Positions 9,464 through 20,144 of a DNA stretch of 64,000 nt are shown in pieces. The stretch covers positions 13,982,678-14,046,677 of the forward strand of contig OW203721.1 in NCBI GenBank assembly GCA_934045075.1, given 5' to 3'. This DNA comes from Yponomeuta sedellus (Eukaryota > Arthropoda > Insecta > Lepidoptera > Yponomeutidae). The stretch's first letter is position 1. Each line of letters opens with the position of its first letter. The position numbers and the translations under genes are program-made. The notes below the pieces were generated by a model. The model saw nothing but the letters and a program-made list of their open reading frames with translations, searched no databases and had not been told where the DNA came from.

Positions 9464-10674
9464 AAAATCAGATTTCATTCATCTTTGTAATAAACATAGT
9501 CCTTCTATAGTTTCTCTCTCAGAGACATGGTTAAAACCAGGTATTTCCTTTAAAATGTCTGGTTTCTCATGTCTTAGAGAAGACCGAGATGATAGGTATG
9601 GTGGAGTGGCTATACTCATCCATAAGTCTCTCTCGTTTACATCTTTTCCGCTCCCTTTACACAGCAATGACATTTCGGTTGTTGCTGCAGTTGTAAATAA
9701 CATTTGTATAATTTCTGTATATTTTGCTCGCCCATCTGTAAATATTTTATCTGAAATTAGTAATATTATTTCTCCCTAAGCCCTTTATGGTTTTAGGTGA
9801 TTTTAATTGCCAACACCAGGCCTAGGGTAGCTCTGTAAGTTCATGTTATGAGGAACAACTACTAGACATTATTCAATCACATAATCTTTGCATTTTAAAC
9901 ACTTGTTTACCAACCCGTCATACTAAGCCCGATGAGGGAATTAGTGCCCCTGATTTATCTATATGTACTCCTGATCTTGCATTAGTTTTAGAATGGTACC
10001 CTCTGTCTTCATCATATGGCAGTGATCATTTTCCTTTAGTTGTTTCCTTCCCTAGTAGTAATCCTCATAAGTCAACACATAAACCTCATATTAAGCATAG
10101 ATTAAGTAATGCAGATTGGTATTCCTTTAGGGAATGTGTTGAGTCAAAAATCAAAGATTGTGAATCTCTATGTGTCACTGATGCAGAGATGTTCGCCAAG
10201 GTTTTGATGGAGGCAGCAGATGAGACTTTCCCTTTTAAAAATTGTACGTCTAAAATTCCTTCTCCGCCTTGGTGGGATGTAGAGTGCTCTGAGGCTGTTA
10301 CAAAAAGAAAAGAAGCTGAAAGGTTGTATTGTGATCAAATGACCCCAGAGAATTTTGACAGTTATTTAGAAGTTTCCAGGTCAACTAAAAAACTTTTAAA
10401 GCAAAAAAAATACGATGGTTGGCAAAAAATTTGCAGTTCTATTTCCCCAAATACTTCACCTTCTGCCGTTTGGAGAAGTGTAAGACGTTTTAGAGCAGCC
10501 TTCAGTGATTCTCACACCCCTAAGATGTCTTCTTCCTTAGCTGATCAGTATATGGATCACCTAGCTCCTCCCTCTGTTCCAGAACAAACCCCCATTTCTC
10601 TCATTTGCCTTCATAATCAGACTGGTGTAAACTCTCCTTTTACCTTAGAGGAATTAAAAGGAAAATTAAATTAA
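9411..10674 (+). pseudogene. LINE ORF2, AP-endonuclease part, disrupted
   Basis: ORF2 appears to start at ATG 9411, overlapping the last 53 bases of ORF1 in another frame, as is common in this group. Endonuclease landmarks appear in order: LQWNCRSI, LSETWLKPG, GDFNCQ (after a frameshift near 9775-9780) and SDHFPL at about 10021-10035. TAG at 9823 replaces a position where a tryptophan codon is likely. From 10034 the frame stays open as the linker towards RT (DETFPFKN, PPWWDVECSEAV) until TAA in an AATTAAATT slippage tract at about 10672. The family nicks target DNA to prime reverse transcription. All catalytic landmarks are visible, but the frame is broken. Confidence 0.88.
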
Positions 10675-11835
10675 ATTAATTAAATTCTCTCCCATGTTAG
10701 AGATTCTGCCCCAGGAGAAGATGGTATTCCTTATTCTTTTATAGTTAATCTAAGTGACTCTACTCTCTTAACTTACCTAGAATTAATTAACTCTATTGTA
10801 GTTTCAGGTGTTATTCCTCTCTCCTGGAAATCCCAAATCATCATCCCAATTTTAAAATCTAGTAAGCCTTCTGCTGACCCTTCCTCTTATAGACCCATTG
10901 CTCTATCTTCTGTTTTATCTAAAATAGCTGAGTATCTTGTTAAAATTCGACTTGAATGGTTCATTGAGAGCAATAACCTTTTATCTCCTTCCCAGTTTGG
11001 CTTTAGAAAAGGAAGGGGTACTATTGACAGCTTAAGCGTTTTAACGACTGACATTCGTATTGCTTTTTCAAATAATAATTCAGTTCTTGCAGCATTTCTT
11101 GATATTCGAGCTGCCTGTGACAGTGTAATTGTGTCGGTCCTGAAACAAAAACTTCACTTATTAATAGTCCCCAATTTGCTTGTAAATTTTATTGTAAATA
11201 TACTCTCAGAAAGGACAATTAATATGTATATAGATGACAAAAAGTCAGTGCTCTCTCCCTTATTATACAATATTTATACTTATGATTTAGATTCTGCACT
11301 TGGTAGTTCTATAGAAGTCCTGCAATATGCAGATGACCTTCTTCCATATACAACGGGTAACTCAATAGACTCTATGTGCTCATCTCTAACTGCTTCTCTG
11401 TCAATGTTTCATCAATGGCTATCTACTAATGGTCTGGACCTGTCTGTCAATAAGAGTGCTGTGGTGTTGTTTTCAAGAATGAGAAAGCATCCAAACATTT
11501 GTGTTGAATATAATTCCTCTCCCATTGCAGTAAAAACTCAAGTAAAATTTTTAGGAGTTATTTTAGACAGTCAACTTACCGGACTCCCACATTGTGAATA
11601 TATTGCTGCCAAGTGTGATCGCTTACTGAATATTATCAGATGCCTCTCAGGGGTTTGGTGGGGTGCTCATCCTTTTTCATTGAGGTTGCTTTATAATGCT
11701 TTAATTAGAAGTGTTCTGGATTACGGAACCTTCTTATTGGAGCCTGGTAGTGCTGCTGGCTTTAAGAAATTGGATGCTGTGCAAGTCCAAGGCCTTAAAA
11801 ATCATCTTAGGAGCAATGAAATCTATTCCTATTAA
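10675..11835 (+). pseudogene. LINE ORF2, reverse transcriptase part, disrupted
   Basis: The frame is the same as the preceding segment and open from about 10687 to 11835. RT blocks: APGEDGIPYSF, SSYRPIALSSVLSK, QFGFRKGRGTIDS, AFLDIRAACDSV (first catalytic Asp; C stands where Y is usual), VLQYADDLL at about 11317-11343 (YADD, with the other two catalytic aspartates), and KFLGVILDS. Between INMYIDDKK and SVLSPLLYN the usual G-LPQG motif is missing, so about a dozen codons were deleted in frame. Near 11795-11801 one extra A in a homopolymer shifts the frame to that of the RNase H segment. The RT is therefore inactive. Confidence 0.9.
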
Positions 11836-13089
11836 TTGCTTGCAAGTAGAGTGTAGAGAGCCGCCTCTCCGGTTAAGGCGTCAATACCTGTCTGATAGAT
11901 TTTTGAGTCGTTGCTTGCAGCTTACTGATCATCCATTGCTTGGCAGATTACAACATCTTGCAGACCTTATTACAAAGTCCAAGTATTGGTCCCACAGGGC
12001 TACTCCATGTCTTGTTAAGAGCTTCCAACAATTTAACTCTATTGAGGCTCCATGCCATAACTCTAATTTGCTTCCTATTTTTCATTGTCCTTACAACTCT
12101 TTAGTTCAAATCCCAAACGTCAGTCTCAATCTGGGTATTTCTAAACATGATAACTGTCAAAATGGCGAGTTTAATAACCTTTTAGACAACCAATTCCAGG
12201 GGTGGCACACCATTTTTACTGATGCTTCAAAACACCAAGGCAGTTGCGTAGGTGTAGGTGTTTTTCATGCACAATATAAAATAGTGGAAAAAATAAAACT
12301 TCCTCCTGAATCTTCAGTATATTCTGGAGAATGTTATGGTTTCCTAAAGGCTATGGAATATATTTTATTAATGGGTCTTAGGAATACTTTAGTGTTGACA
12401 GATTCATTAAGCTCTCTCCAGGCATTAATTAAATTTCCTTTTTTCTCTTCCAATCACCCAATAATTTTTGCTATACGCAAATTGCTATGTAAATGCGCGG
12501 AGAGATATCTTACTGTGCAATTTGGATGGGTACCTTCCCACTGTGGCATAATAGGTAATGAAAAGGCTGATGAACTTGCAAATTCTGCGGTGGAGTGTGG
12601 AGACGTGTACCCATATGCAAATCATTACAACGATCTGGCCACTCTCCCCAGGGCTTATCTCCAGGTTTCCTGGCATAGAACCTGGGCAGAGGACCAGTCA
12701 AAAGGCTTTCATTACCGCAAAATCCAACCCAATATTTTGCCAAAGCCCTGGTTTTGTAGTGCCGACGCCAAGTTTGGTAAGAAAATTACATCAAGCCTGA
12801 TCCGAATGCGTCTAGGCCACACTTCAACTCCGGCCCACCTTGCTAGACTTGGCATTGTGCAGAGTCCTGCCTGTGCCTGTGGAGCTGAGGTGGGAGATAT
12901 TAATCACATATTGTTTTCCTGCCCTGATTGTGATCATTCCTTCTTGCTTCCCTGATTTCCCTCGGTGTTCCTTTTCCTTTCTCTGCATCCTGCCTCTTAT
13001 GTAGTAATAATCTAAATATTTATAAATGTAGAGCAAAGTTTTTAAGTAAGAATGATATTAAAATTTGTATTATAAAAAACTCTGCATAG
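11800..13089 (+). pseudogene. LINE ORF2, RNase H and C-terminal part, disrupted
   Basis: After the frameshift the protein continues ILGAMKSIPINCLQVECREPPL, a conserved post-RT block of this group (quoted here only in part). The RNase H residues are all present: FTDAS (Asp at 12221), YSGECYG (Glu at 12329), LTDSLSSL (Asp at 12401), and VPSHCGIIGNEKADELA (His 12539, Asp 12569). A C-terminal metal-binding-like CACG...H.L.SC segment follows. TGA at 12953 ends this frame, but another frame stays open from about 12940 to TAG 13087, rich in K, N and I. One more shift near the end therefore seems likely. RNase H removes the RNA template in this group. Confidence 0.88.
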
Positions 13090-13215
13090 ACGGCTACGCC
13101 GCCGGCCAGCTACTATAGAGAATTATCGTTACATGATTTTATTGCGTGATTTTAATTACGTGTTTAAATTTTAAATGTTTGTACGCCACAAATGGCAATA
13201 AATAATTATCTTATC
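13090..13215 (+). other. LINE 3' UTR and tail
   Basis: 126 bases from 'CGGCTACGCCGCCGGCCAGC' to CAATAAATAATTATC plus a short (TTATC) tail. It marks the 3' boundary of the element. Confidence 0.75.
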
Positions 13216-14534
13216 TTATCAATACATGCTGGACTTTCTCAACAATAACAACACCTTTATACGCATGTTACACAAATAAAATTCTTTATTCTTTATTTCT
13301 TGTTACACAGCACAAAGAAAACTTTGATCTTTGATATCATATAATATATTAAAAACTCTGAATACAGGACGCCTTATAATATACAGATTAGCGACCCTCT
13401 TACGAACATTTGTTATAACTTTCTGCGAAATGTGTGCTTATGTTGTATTATCACGACAAAACCGTCCTCGAGGTTTTTTTTATATCTCGGAACTATGAGC
13501 GGTGGGATAAAATATCGAAGACGCATGCCGAAGGTTATTGGTTTAAGGATTCTTCCACCGTTTCCGGGCTTACCTACATGAGAACAGAGATCTATCAGAA
13601 CAGAAAGTCGAATTGTCATAAAGTTGATATCGTGAAATAATTAATTACCAAATAGTTGGTTTTTAAAATTTTGCATAATGTTTAATTCTCATTAAGTTGA
13701 AATTCTTCAATTTATGATTTCCCATAACGTTGGATTTTTTAATTGTTTTGATGTTTTGATTACTATGTTGGATTCTCAATTCTAAATTTATAAAGTTGTA
13801 AACCCGCAATATAAAATTTCTCTTTTTCTGCAATTTGAGTAGATAAAGATTGAGGTGAAAAGGCACTTCTAATAAGTACAAGATATTTTCTAACGGTGCG
13901 ACGCCAATCCATCCTTTAAAAGATTAAAAAAATCTATATATTCATCTTGTATACTCAAAATTTTAGGATTAAAATATTCCGCAAATTCAACATAATTTAA
14001 ATTCAACATGCTGCAAATTGAAATTTTCACGAACTCATCATTTAAGAAATTCAACTTTCTGTACCTGAACGATATGACGCTCATGCTGGCCGTAGAGTAG
14101 AATCTATAATAGCACATTGTGTTCCATTTCATCGTGTTTTCTACACCTTGTTCACTCTACGACGTACTTTTTTGCCTTTTTGTTCTAGACTCCAGCAGCG
14201 AAATTGGACCAACCTCAAACTTTTGTATTTGGAACTAGCTTTCTTACAATTTTATTTAGGTGGTTCTTTAAAAGTTTTTCACGCTCTCTGTTAGAGTTTC
14301 CTGGTCGAGTCATACAGTTTTTCTATGTTCTTCAAACAGTCGTATTTTTACTTAAGTCTTAAAAGTAATGCTGGCTGTGTTTATATTTTTAATAGCTTTT
14401 GTCATGAGACTTTAATCACAACATCTATAAAGGACATTGATTCGTCATAAGTACTACGTATTTACAGGTAATAAAACTACAAGTCCTTGGTAAACGTAAT
14501 AAAAATAATGTTTATAAACAATACATCTTGATTT
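13216..14534. other. AT-rich, no recognised gene
   Basis: Frames of 68-80 codons at 13413-14132 have unremarkable composition and no motif. 'AAATAAAATTCTTTATTC' near 13275 resembles a LINE tail. I see nothing else. Confidence 0.4.
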
Positions 14535-14679
14535 AGTTATATATTAAACGGGTCTCATCGCGATTATTTATTAGGTAAAACGTACAAGTAATTACCTTAT
14601 TTCCCGACGTTTCGGCAGCGTTACAGTTGCCGTGGTCTTGGGTAGACTAATCGCGATTAGACCCGTTTAATATATAACT
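14535..14679. repeat. 32-bp inverted repeat around a 'CCCGACGTTTCGG' repeat
   Basis: AGTTATATATTAAACGGGTC at 14535 is inverted as GACCCGTTTAATATATAACT ending at 14679. The arms run 32 bases with one mismatch and enclose an 81-base loop. The loop carries 'TTATTTCCCGACGTTTCGGC' and TGCCGTGGTC, a block seen again at 31102-31160. It is probably a mobile foldback unit or an element end. Confidence 0.7.
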
Positions 14680-15117
14680 ATGTATGAGTATCGCGAATCA
14701 TTAATAAATACTACGTTTATATAGCTTTATAGATATTTGTTTCAAAAGGTTCAGTTTTTCTTAATGAGGTTCTCAATCTTTTCTTCACTTCACCATGATA
14801 GATTTCCTTTTAACGTCCTACAGTCCAGTAATTTTTCACGTTTTTACTAACAGCCATTTAGCCAAGACCGGCGGGGTGGAGACGCTCTACTGTAACAAAA
14901 TATTTCGCTTCAAATTTCTTAATTTAAAGCGTTTGCGCTTAACATTTCGCAAACCGATGCCTGAATAGCCAAATATCCCATTCAGACTGAATTGCGTTGT
15001 CTGACAAGAAAAAGATGTGCCTAAGTTGGGCGTCAGGAGTTACTCAAAAAATATGTTATTAAAGTTTTTATAATACAATTTTACTACAACAAACAGTGCA
15101 CTAAGTATATAAAATAC
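14680..15117. other. No recognisable feature
   Basis: TATGTATGAGTATCGCGAAT after the repeat is also found after the second copy near 31200. Beyond that I see no feature. Confidence 0.4.
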
Positions 15118-15153
15118 ATATCGACGGTTCGGGGTATATTGGGGCTAAGCGAC
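15118..15153 (+). repeat. Left terminal inverted repeat
   Basis: Thirty-six bases, an exact inverse of 19109-19144. Key words are CGACGGTTCGGGG and GGGGCTAAGCGAC. Confidence 0.9.
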
Positions 15154-16550
15154 AAAAACCAAAATGTTCAGGAGAGCGGTTTAAAGTTTGAAATTCCATA
15201 AAAAGTGACATAACTTTTTTGTTTATAATTCGATTTTTATAAAATAAAAAACATTATCATGGAAAAAACTGTTTCTTTCAGGTAGTGCTTTCAAACAAAG
15301 TGTAAGATGTTGTTTTATGTCGCTTACGCGCTTGATTACTTTTTTTCATCAAGGTAATAGGTCATAAGTGACATTTCTCAGGATAAAATTGGCCAGGTAA
15401 AGAGGGATAAGCTACGATTTACGTTGGGGGGCTTCGAGGCAAAAGAGCATAACTAACCCGGCGTACTATTATCATCTACAGGAAATACGCCCTTTGCAAC
15501 AGTTAAGATTTCAATAATTGGTAGGAAAAGAGGCATATGAAACATTCTAGCTTTCCTATTGATTAAGTTGAAGGGAACAACAGGATCTTCTACATAATCA
15601 TAGATTACGGTAATAAGGTTCAAACTACAAAATTATACACTCAGTTTAGTGAAGCAAAGAGTCCAAACCATCACTTTTGTTCCTACTAAAGAGTTAGAAA
15701 GAAACAAAAAGGACATAAATTTGTAACATATTATTTATTATTAAAGCTTCTTATTTAGCCTTGCAATACGAGGCATAAAACATAAACGACAAGGAAAATA
15801 ATCAATTCTCATTTTTATACCATTTACGGCTGGATAAGGAAGTTCTTATAACAATTTTGACACCATAAACATTTTATAAAATAAAAAGAGTTACAAATTA
15901 GGCAGAGTTGTTCCAATTGTCCATTAAGACACTTAAGTAATGAGGTAATCTAATATTTTCTTAACATAATGAGATCACTGTACTAATCAACAGTTTTCAT
16001 TAGTTGAAATAGGAACCATTTTACCATTATAGTACGAGATATACATAACAAAATAATAAATCAACGACTAGTATAATTATATTATCAGTCCACATTAATA
16101 CCATACTTTAAAGAACAGTTACGTAGTCTTATTTAAAAAAGAGTAACAAATCTGTTAACATTGCTTAAATTGTCCGTTAAGGCACTCACGTAATGAGGTA
16201 GTCTAATATATTTTTAAAATAACGAGATCATAGTAATCAACACCTTCTTTAAACATAACAGTAATTTTCTTTGCCTCTACCCATGCTTTTCTTTGCCTTA
16301 CAAAGATAAACATAATTGTATGAACATTATTAGTATACGAAGTTATAAAACAAAGTTTCGCCTTAAAACAGTAAAACTAGAACGTAAACTGTGTATACAA
16401 GATAAAGCTTAACAAAATAATATTCTACGAATCTCCTTTTAACTTATTCTAATATAAGGACATATTAATACAACAAACTGAAAACGAATTTGGCATTATT
16501 ACGAGTATGTAATGCTGCATGCCTGAAATAATATTTTTATAACAGTAAAC
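15154..16550. other. Non-coding left interior of the 4-kb element
   Basis: AT-rich. 'AATGAGGTAATCTAATATTT' and 'AATGAGGTAGTCTAATATAT' (near 15937 and 16193), each after a 'CCATTAAGACAC'/'CCGTTAAGGCAC' word, form an imperfect direct repeat about 256 bases apart. There is no coding signal on either strand. It may be 3' flanking or intron sequence of the minus-strand gene. Confidence 0.5.
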
Positions 16551-16563
16551 AGTTACTAAGTTT

Positions 16564-17192
16564 AAAAACCTATTTAGAGGCTAAAAATTTCACCCATGCC
16601 GGGATTCGAACCCGCAACCTCTGGCTATCCGTACCAGCGCTCTACCAATTGAGCCAATGGGCGACTCACGGCATCAGTGAAATTTCGAACCTCTTTACAA
16701 TATTCTCTGTATTACGTTTTCACTGATGCCGTGAGTCGCCCATTGGCTCAATTGGTAGAGCGCTGGTACGGATAGCCAGAGGTTGCGGGTTCGAATCCCG
16801 GCATGGGTGACATTTTTAGCCTCTAAATAGGTTTTTAAATTTGTTCCTTAGCACGGGTTAGTGCATTAAAAATAAAAATAGTGTAATCATGTGGGTACAG
16901 TGATATCGTTCCGATGTTAAACCTAACTGCAAAGTAGGTAGTCGGGGCTGTAAGTAATGCAATTTGCTTAAGTCAGATGTCGCTGCCTGTACGTAATACA
17001 GAGAATATTGTAAAGAGGTTCGAAATTTCACTGATGCCGTGAGTCGCCCATTGGCTCAATCGGTAGAGCGCTGGTACGGATAGCCAGAGGTTGCGGGTTC
17101 GAATCCCGGCATGGGTGAAATTTTTAGCCTCTAAATAGGTTTTTAAATTTGTTCCTTAGCACGGGTTAGTGCATTAAAAATAAAAATAATGT
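16564..17192 (+). mobile_element. Inverted-dimer/trimer tRNA SINE (family C) with 13-bp target duplication
   Basis: AGTTACTAAGTTT at 16551-16563 is repeated exactly at 17193-17205, which bounds a 629-bp insertion. Inside are one inverted tRNA-like unit (to about 16722) and two direct units (about 16722-16885 and 16948-17192). Each has A box TGGCTCAATTGG or TGGCTCAATCGG, B box GGTTCGAATCC and body GCCTCTAAATAGGTTTTTAA. The right end is the A-rich tail ATTAAAAATAAAAATAATGT. The long exact duplication and A-rich tail fit LINE-driven retroposition. The anticodon region is degenerate, so these are not functional tRNA genes. Confidence 0.88.
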
Positions 17193-17226
17193 AGTTACTA
17201 AGTTTCAAAAATAAAAAAAAAACCTT

Positions 17227-17999
17227 TTAATCAAGGGTATCTTCAATGTCTGTTTCAGGTAAGACATCTGTTACCTGTTTATCGTGCGTTAACGATAGAT
17301 ATTCTGACTGAAATTGCGCAGGAATTACATTTTCGGAGCAAAGCTTCATCAGATCCTTGTTCTTTTTTTCTGAAATGGGCAGCGGAGCATCATAGCATTG
17401 AGCTATTTCAAGAGGTTTTGTTCTTGCGGCGATGGTTATTGGGAAACCAGGTGATTCAGGAGCCATAGAGTATTTGACCGTAGCTTCTGTTCGGTTTTTT
17501 TTAAGGTGGCAACACGAATCTTGCTAATCTTCCCAACAAAATATTTATTGGCAACGGTATCCCACCTTTTGAAGTCCTCATAGCTCAATCTTTCGACATT
17601 GAAACCTTTGGGGTACCTTCTTGCAGTCTGGAAAATGGTATACCATTGAGATGGAGCCCAGATGATGGTTCTTTTGACACTGTTTTCTATCGTCGCATGA
17701 ACAGAGTCCACAGTCATGTAGGTATGTCCAGTTAGTAAAAAGTTTACTTGTATTGACTGGATTGTTTTGCATCTTTGTAAGCAGTCATGAATCATTGCCA
17801 GTATAATTTTATTACGGTTCTGGCCGGGGCAACAGTCGCAATATAAGAGAAGCCTTTTTATATTGCTGCGCTGGTCTACTTCTGTGATATATTTACTCAA
17901 TATCGTGGCCATCTCATTTGCGCCTCTTTTTCCCTGACTCTCATCCCAGTAGTAAAACGTAAGTAAAATTAAAATATTGATACCGAAACCATACCGGTT
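17227..17999 (-). pseudogene. Transposase-like protein with CDCCPGQNRN motif, frameshifted
   Basis: On the minus strand the frame is open from 17999: FYYWDESQGKRGANEMAT, then LLYCDCCPGQNRNK (about 17841-17810), then FLLTGHTYMTVDSVHATIE (about 17740-17684), then W..I and an FKRWD segment. Near 17440-17466 the frame shifts and the protein continues as PLPISEKKNKDLMKLC and IPAQFQSEYLSL to TAA at 17227. This order of blocks matches an uncharacterised family that is highly multiplied in insect and some other animal genomes, which I associate with DUF7869-type proteins. The spaced acidic residues look like an RNase H-like nuclease core; that is inference. The frameshift implies an inactive copy. 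'FYYWDES' could be preceded by an intron. Confidence 0.65.
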
Positions 18000-18251
18000 T
18001 TAGAAAAAGGGTCCGGGCCTTATCTATGGGGAGCCACTAGCTTGTAGGCAAACAGCGCGAGATCTTGAGATAGTGCAGTGGGGCTAGAGCATTGACCTTT
18101 CCTCAAGCATTTTTTGCCTGTGATGCGTGCTTAGGTATGAAACGAGCGAATGTGTTTACCAAATAATTTTATTTTTTATTTTATTTTATTTGGTGTACAA
18201 AACAGATCACGTTTATTACGTCAAATTACGTCAAATAGTCTACTAACCTTG

Positions 18252-18344
18252 TCAAAATCTGGAAGTAGACTTTTGCGGCAATTTCTTTTTCAATATATTT
18301 GATGCTCTTTTTCGAACGTTTTGATCCATCGTGATCTGAAAAGG
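18252..18344 (-). CDS. Probable 5' exon of the CDCCPGQN-type gene
   Basis: On the minus strand CCTTTTCAG (an acceptor) is followed by ATCACGATGG, a good initiation context at ATG 18329. Twenty-five codons follow (MDQNVRKRASNILKKKLPQK and five more), ending in TGA beside CAAG|GTTAGT, a donor-like site. The peptide is basic, like a nuclear localisation or DNA-binding leader. I infer the first coding exon of the transposase-like gene at 17227-17999, with TGA as a lesion or as a sign that the splice is slightly upstream. Evidence is positional. Confidence 0.35.
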   Translation of the reverse strand, partial: PFQITMDQNVRKRASNILKKKLPQKSTSRF

Positions 18345-19108
18345 AGTTTAATAAGTAGGTACATAAATAATTGTGTTATGGCCAGACAAGTGTATCTAGT
18401 TTAGAAACAATTTACAAACAATCGATATAACTTACCTACGTTGCCGTTTTGACGTCTTGATAATTTTATTTTACGCCGCCCGGCACGCGCACACTCCGTC
18501 GCATCTCAGCGCAAATTAAATGCGGTACAAGCGACTTGCAACTCTCAACTGCAGGTGTGATGAATCGCGCGATTTGGAGACAAGCGTCAATGCTATTTCA
18601 ATTTCCGCACGGTAATTGGGGCTAAGTGACACTGCACTTCTAAATAGTGCAGAGTATAACAGGATAAGCCCAATAGTAGCATTGAGTTTATGCGAAGTAA
18701 TACGGCATTAGTGACCTTAAAATTATGTATTTCGTCAAAGAAAAAAGATATATCCAACGTAATGGATTTTTCACTAGTACAGAAGAAAGGCCTTAGCTCC
18801 AACGCTCAGAGAAATACACATAGTGTAAAACGACATGAGCGACCGTTATCCTTTTTGCCACACCAAGGAAAAAGGACATTAGCAACCATGATATGTAAAA
18901 AAGGTCCGTTTTGCGTGGCTCTAAGCTCCAAGTTAAAAAAAAAAGGCCAAAATCTGGTCGTTTAGATCAACTGAAAATAAAAGAGGACTACATCAGATTT
19001 GGGTGTAAGCGACTATAAAATTTAACCTAGAGACATGAGAGTGAGCTCATTCGAAAGAGCGCAAAATTTTAAGTAAACTGGCATTCACAGTTTATTTTCG
19101 CCCAAAAT

Positions 19109-19144
19109 GTCGCTTAGCCCCAATATACCCCGAACCGTCGATAT
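19109..19144 (-). repeat. Right terminal inverted repeat
   Basis: Exact inverse of 15118-15153. It is followed at 19145 by sequence without similarity to the left flank. Confidence 0.9.
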
Positions 19145-19265
19145 CTGGCTACTTTAACCCTTCAACACACCAATTATATTTTGGTATGTAATACTCTTCC
19201 TACGTTTTTCTCTAATAGTTTTTTGACGTGGTTAAGGTACTTACATACCTGAAGGGAGACGGCGC

Positions 19266-19282
19266 ACCTAACCTAACCTAAC
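19266..19282 (-). repeat. Short interstitial (TTAGG)n tract
   Basis: ACCTAACCTAACCTAAC contains just over three units of CCTAA, complementary to the insect telomere repeat TTAGG. It lies about 120 bases outside the 4-kb element. Chance cannot be excluded for such a short run. Confidence 0.5.
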
Positions 19283-19348
19283 AAAAAGTTGTATCGCAAG
19301 TAACATGAGCATTTTGTTCTTTGAAAATGCTCATGGTTCTTTGAAAAT

Positions 19349-19413
19349 TCTCAGACTTGTTTGCATTCTGTGACTTGTAAAAACAGTTACAGAATGCAAA
19401 CAAGTCTGAGAGA
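19349..19413. repeat. Hairpin with 23-bp perfect arms
   Basis: TCTCAGACTTGTTTGCATTC is inverted as GAATGCAAACAAGTCTGAGA, with about 17 bases between the arms. An adjacent smaller stem uses GAGCATTTT and AAAATGCTC (near 19308-19333). Confidence 0.7.
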
Positions 19414-20144
19414 ATGAAATCTCCGCAAAGCAGAGTCATTTCGGATTGATGACTGTTCATTGAATAGAAACTTCCACATGATGGAATTAACCAAACAGCT
19501 CTTTATGCCTGGGATGGCACACAGAAAAGAAAATACCCACCCATATAACCATTTACTTTGAGAGCGTGAAAAAGCAACTTACTCCCAACAGAGACTAGCC
19601 GCAGTCGCCCGCAAACAACAAACTTTCTCAAGCTATTGTATGTACGTACAAGAGAGTCAAAGTTTAAATATAAAATAAAAGAATCCCTTGTAGAGAGGTA
19701 TTTCTATAGGTACGACGAGTAAAAAGCATTTAAACGGTCTACATTATGTTGACTATTTTTGTATAATTTAATATGTAAAATTTTATATTTTCTATCAAAT
19801 GATTCAGAATATTGAATGATTTTTATTATTGACTTTGAAATTTTCTGTACTCTAACATTTTCTGTACAATTAATTTATTTTTATAAATTTGATATTTGGA
19901 TTATTCAAATCTAATGTTTGCACAGTAGAGCATGCATGTTTTTTTACGCAACTTTACCAGTTACTTCAATGTATTTATGATGCTTTAGTAAATAAAATGT
20001 ATTTTTTTTCTTTAAAACGCTTTTTGAAAGTATTTGAAAAAAATGTATCAATTCTGCTATCCCGAATATGTGGAATAACAAGCAGCTTCAAACTCGCTTT
20101 TCAGTCTGAATGTATTTTTGGACTCAATAAGTTAATATTCTTTT
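19414..20144. other. AT-rich, no recognised gene
   Basis: The 85-codon frame at 19889-20146 is AT-driven and lacks any motif. Nothing else seen. Confidence 0.4.

Larger units (their letters stand above)
7790..13215 (+). mobile_element. Near full-length I/Jockey-group LINE, decayed
   Basis: The element is about 5.4 kb: a short 5' UTR, ORF1 with zinc knuckles, an overlapping ORF2 (endonuclease, reverse transcriptase, RNase H, C-terminal cysteine-histidine motif), then a 126-bp 3' UTR ending CAATAAATAATTATC(TTATC). RNase H plus a multi-knuckle ORF1 points to the I group rather than RTE, CR1 or R2. Stops, frameshifts and an RT deletion show it is inactive. No convincing target duplication was found, so both ends carry some uncertainty. 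The tail ends on TTATC, like the separate 3' UTR fragments elsewhere in the window, but the UTR sequence differs. Confidence 0.93.
15118..19144 (-). mobile_element. 4-kb inverted-repeat DNA element with CDCCPGQN-type gene
   Basis: Perfect 36-bp inverted ends lie at 15118-15153 and 19109-19144 (core TCGACGGTTCGGGGTATATT then GGGGCTAAGCGAC). A TA at the very edges fits a TA target duplication, but the inverted repeat itself includes ATA, so the duplication cannot be fixed. Without the 629-bp SINE cluster inside, the element would be about 3.4 kb. The minus strand carries a broken gene (17227-17999) and a likely first exon (18252-18329). 'ATTGGGGCTAAGTGACAC' near 18616 repeats the terminal motif internally, so a shorter nested derivative at the right end is possible. 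I know of no named superfamily with this combination. Confidence 0.75.

Noticed and set aside
14585..14650. Hammerhead ribozyme of a Penelope-like element
   Set aside because: The minus strand has CCGAAACGTC, similar to the GAAAC part of the hammerhead core, but no CUGANGA box sits at the required distance in either copy.
16573..17120. Functional tRNA genes
   Set aside because: A and B boxes are good, but the anticodon loop is degenerate, the acceptor stem is imperfect, and long conserved flanks plus target duplications show these are SINE heads.
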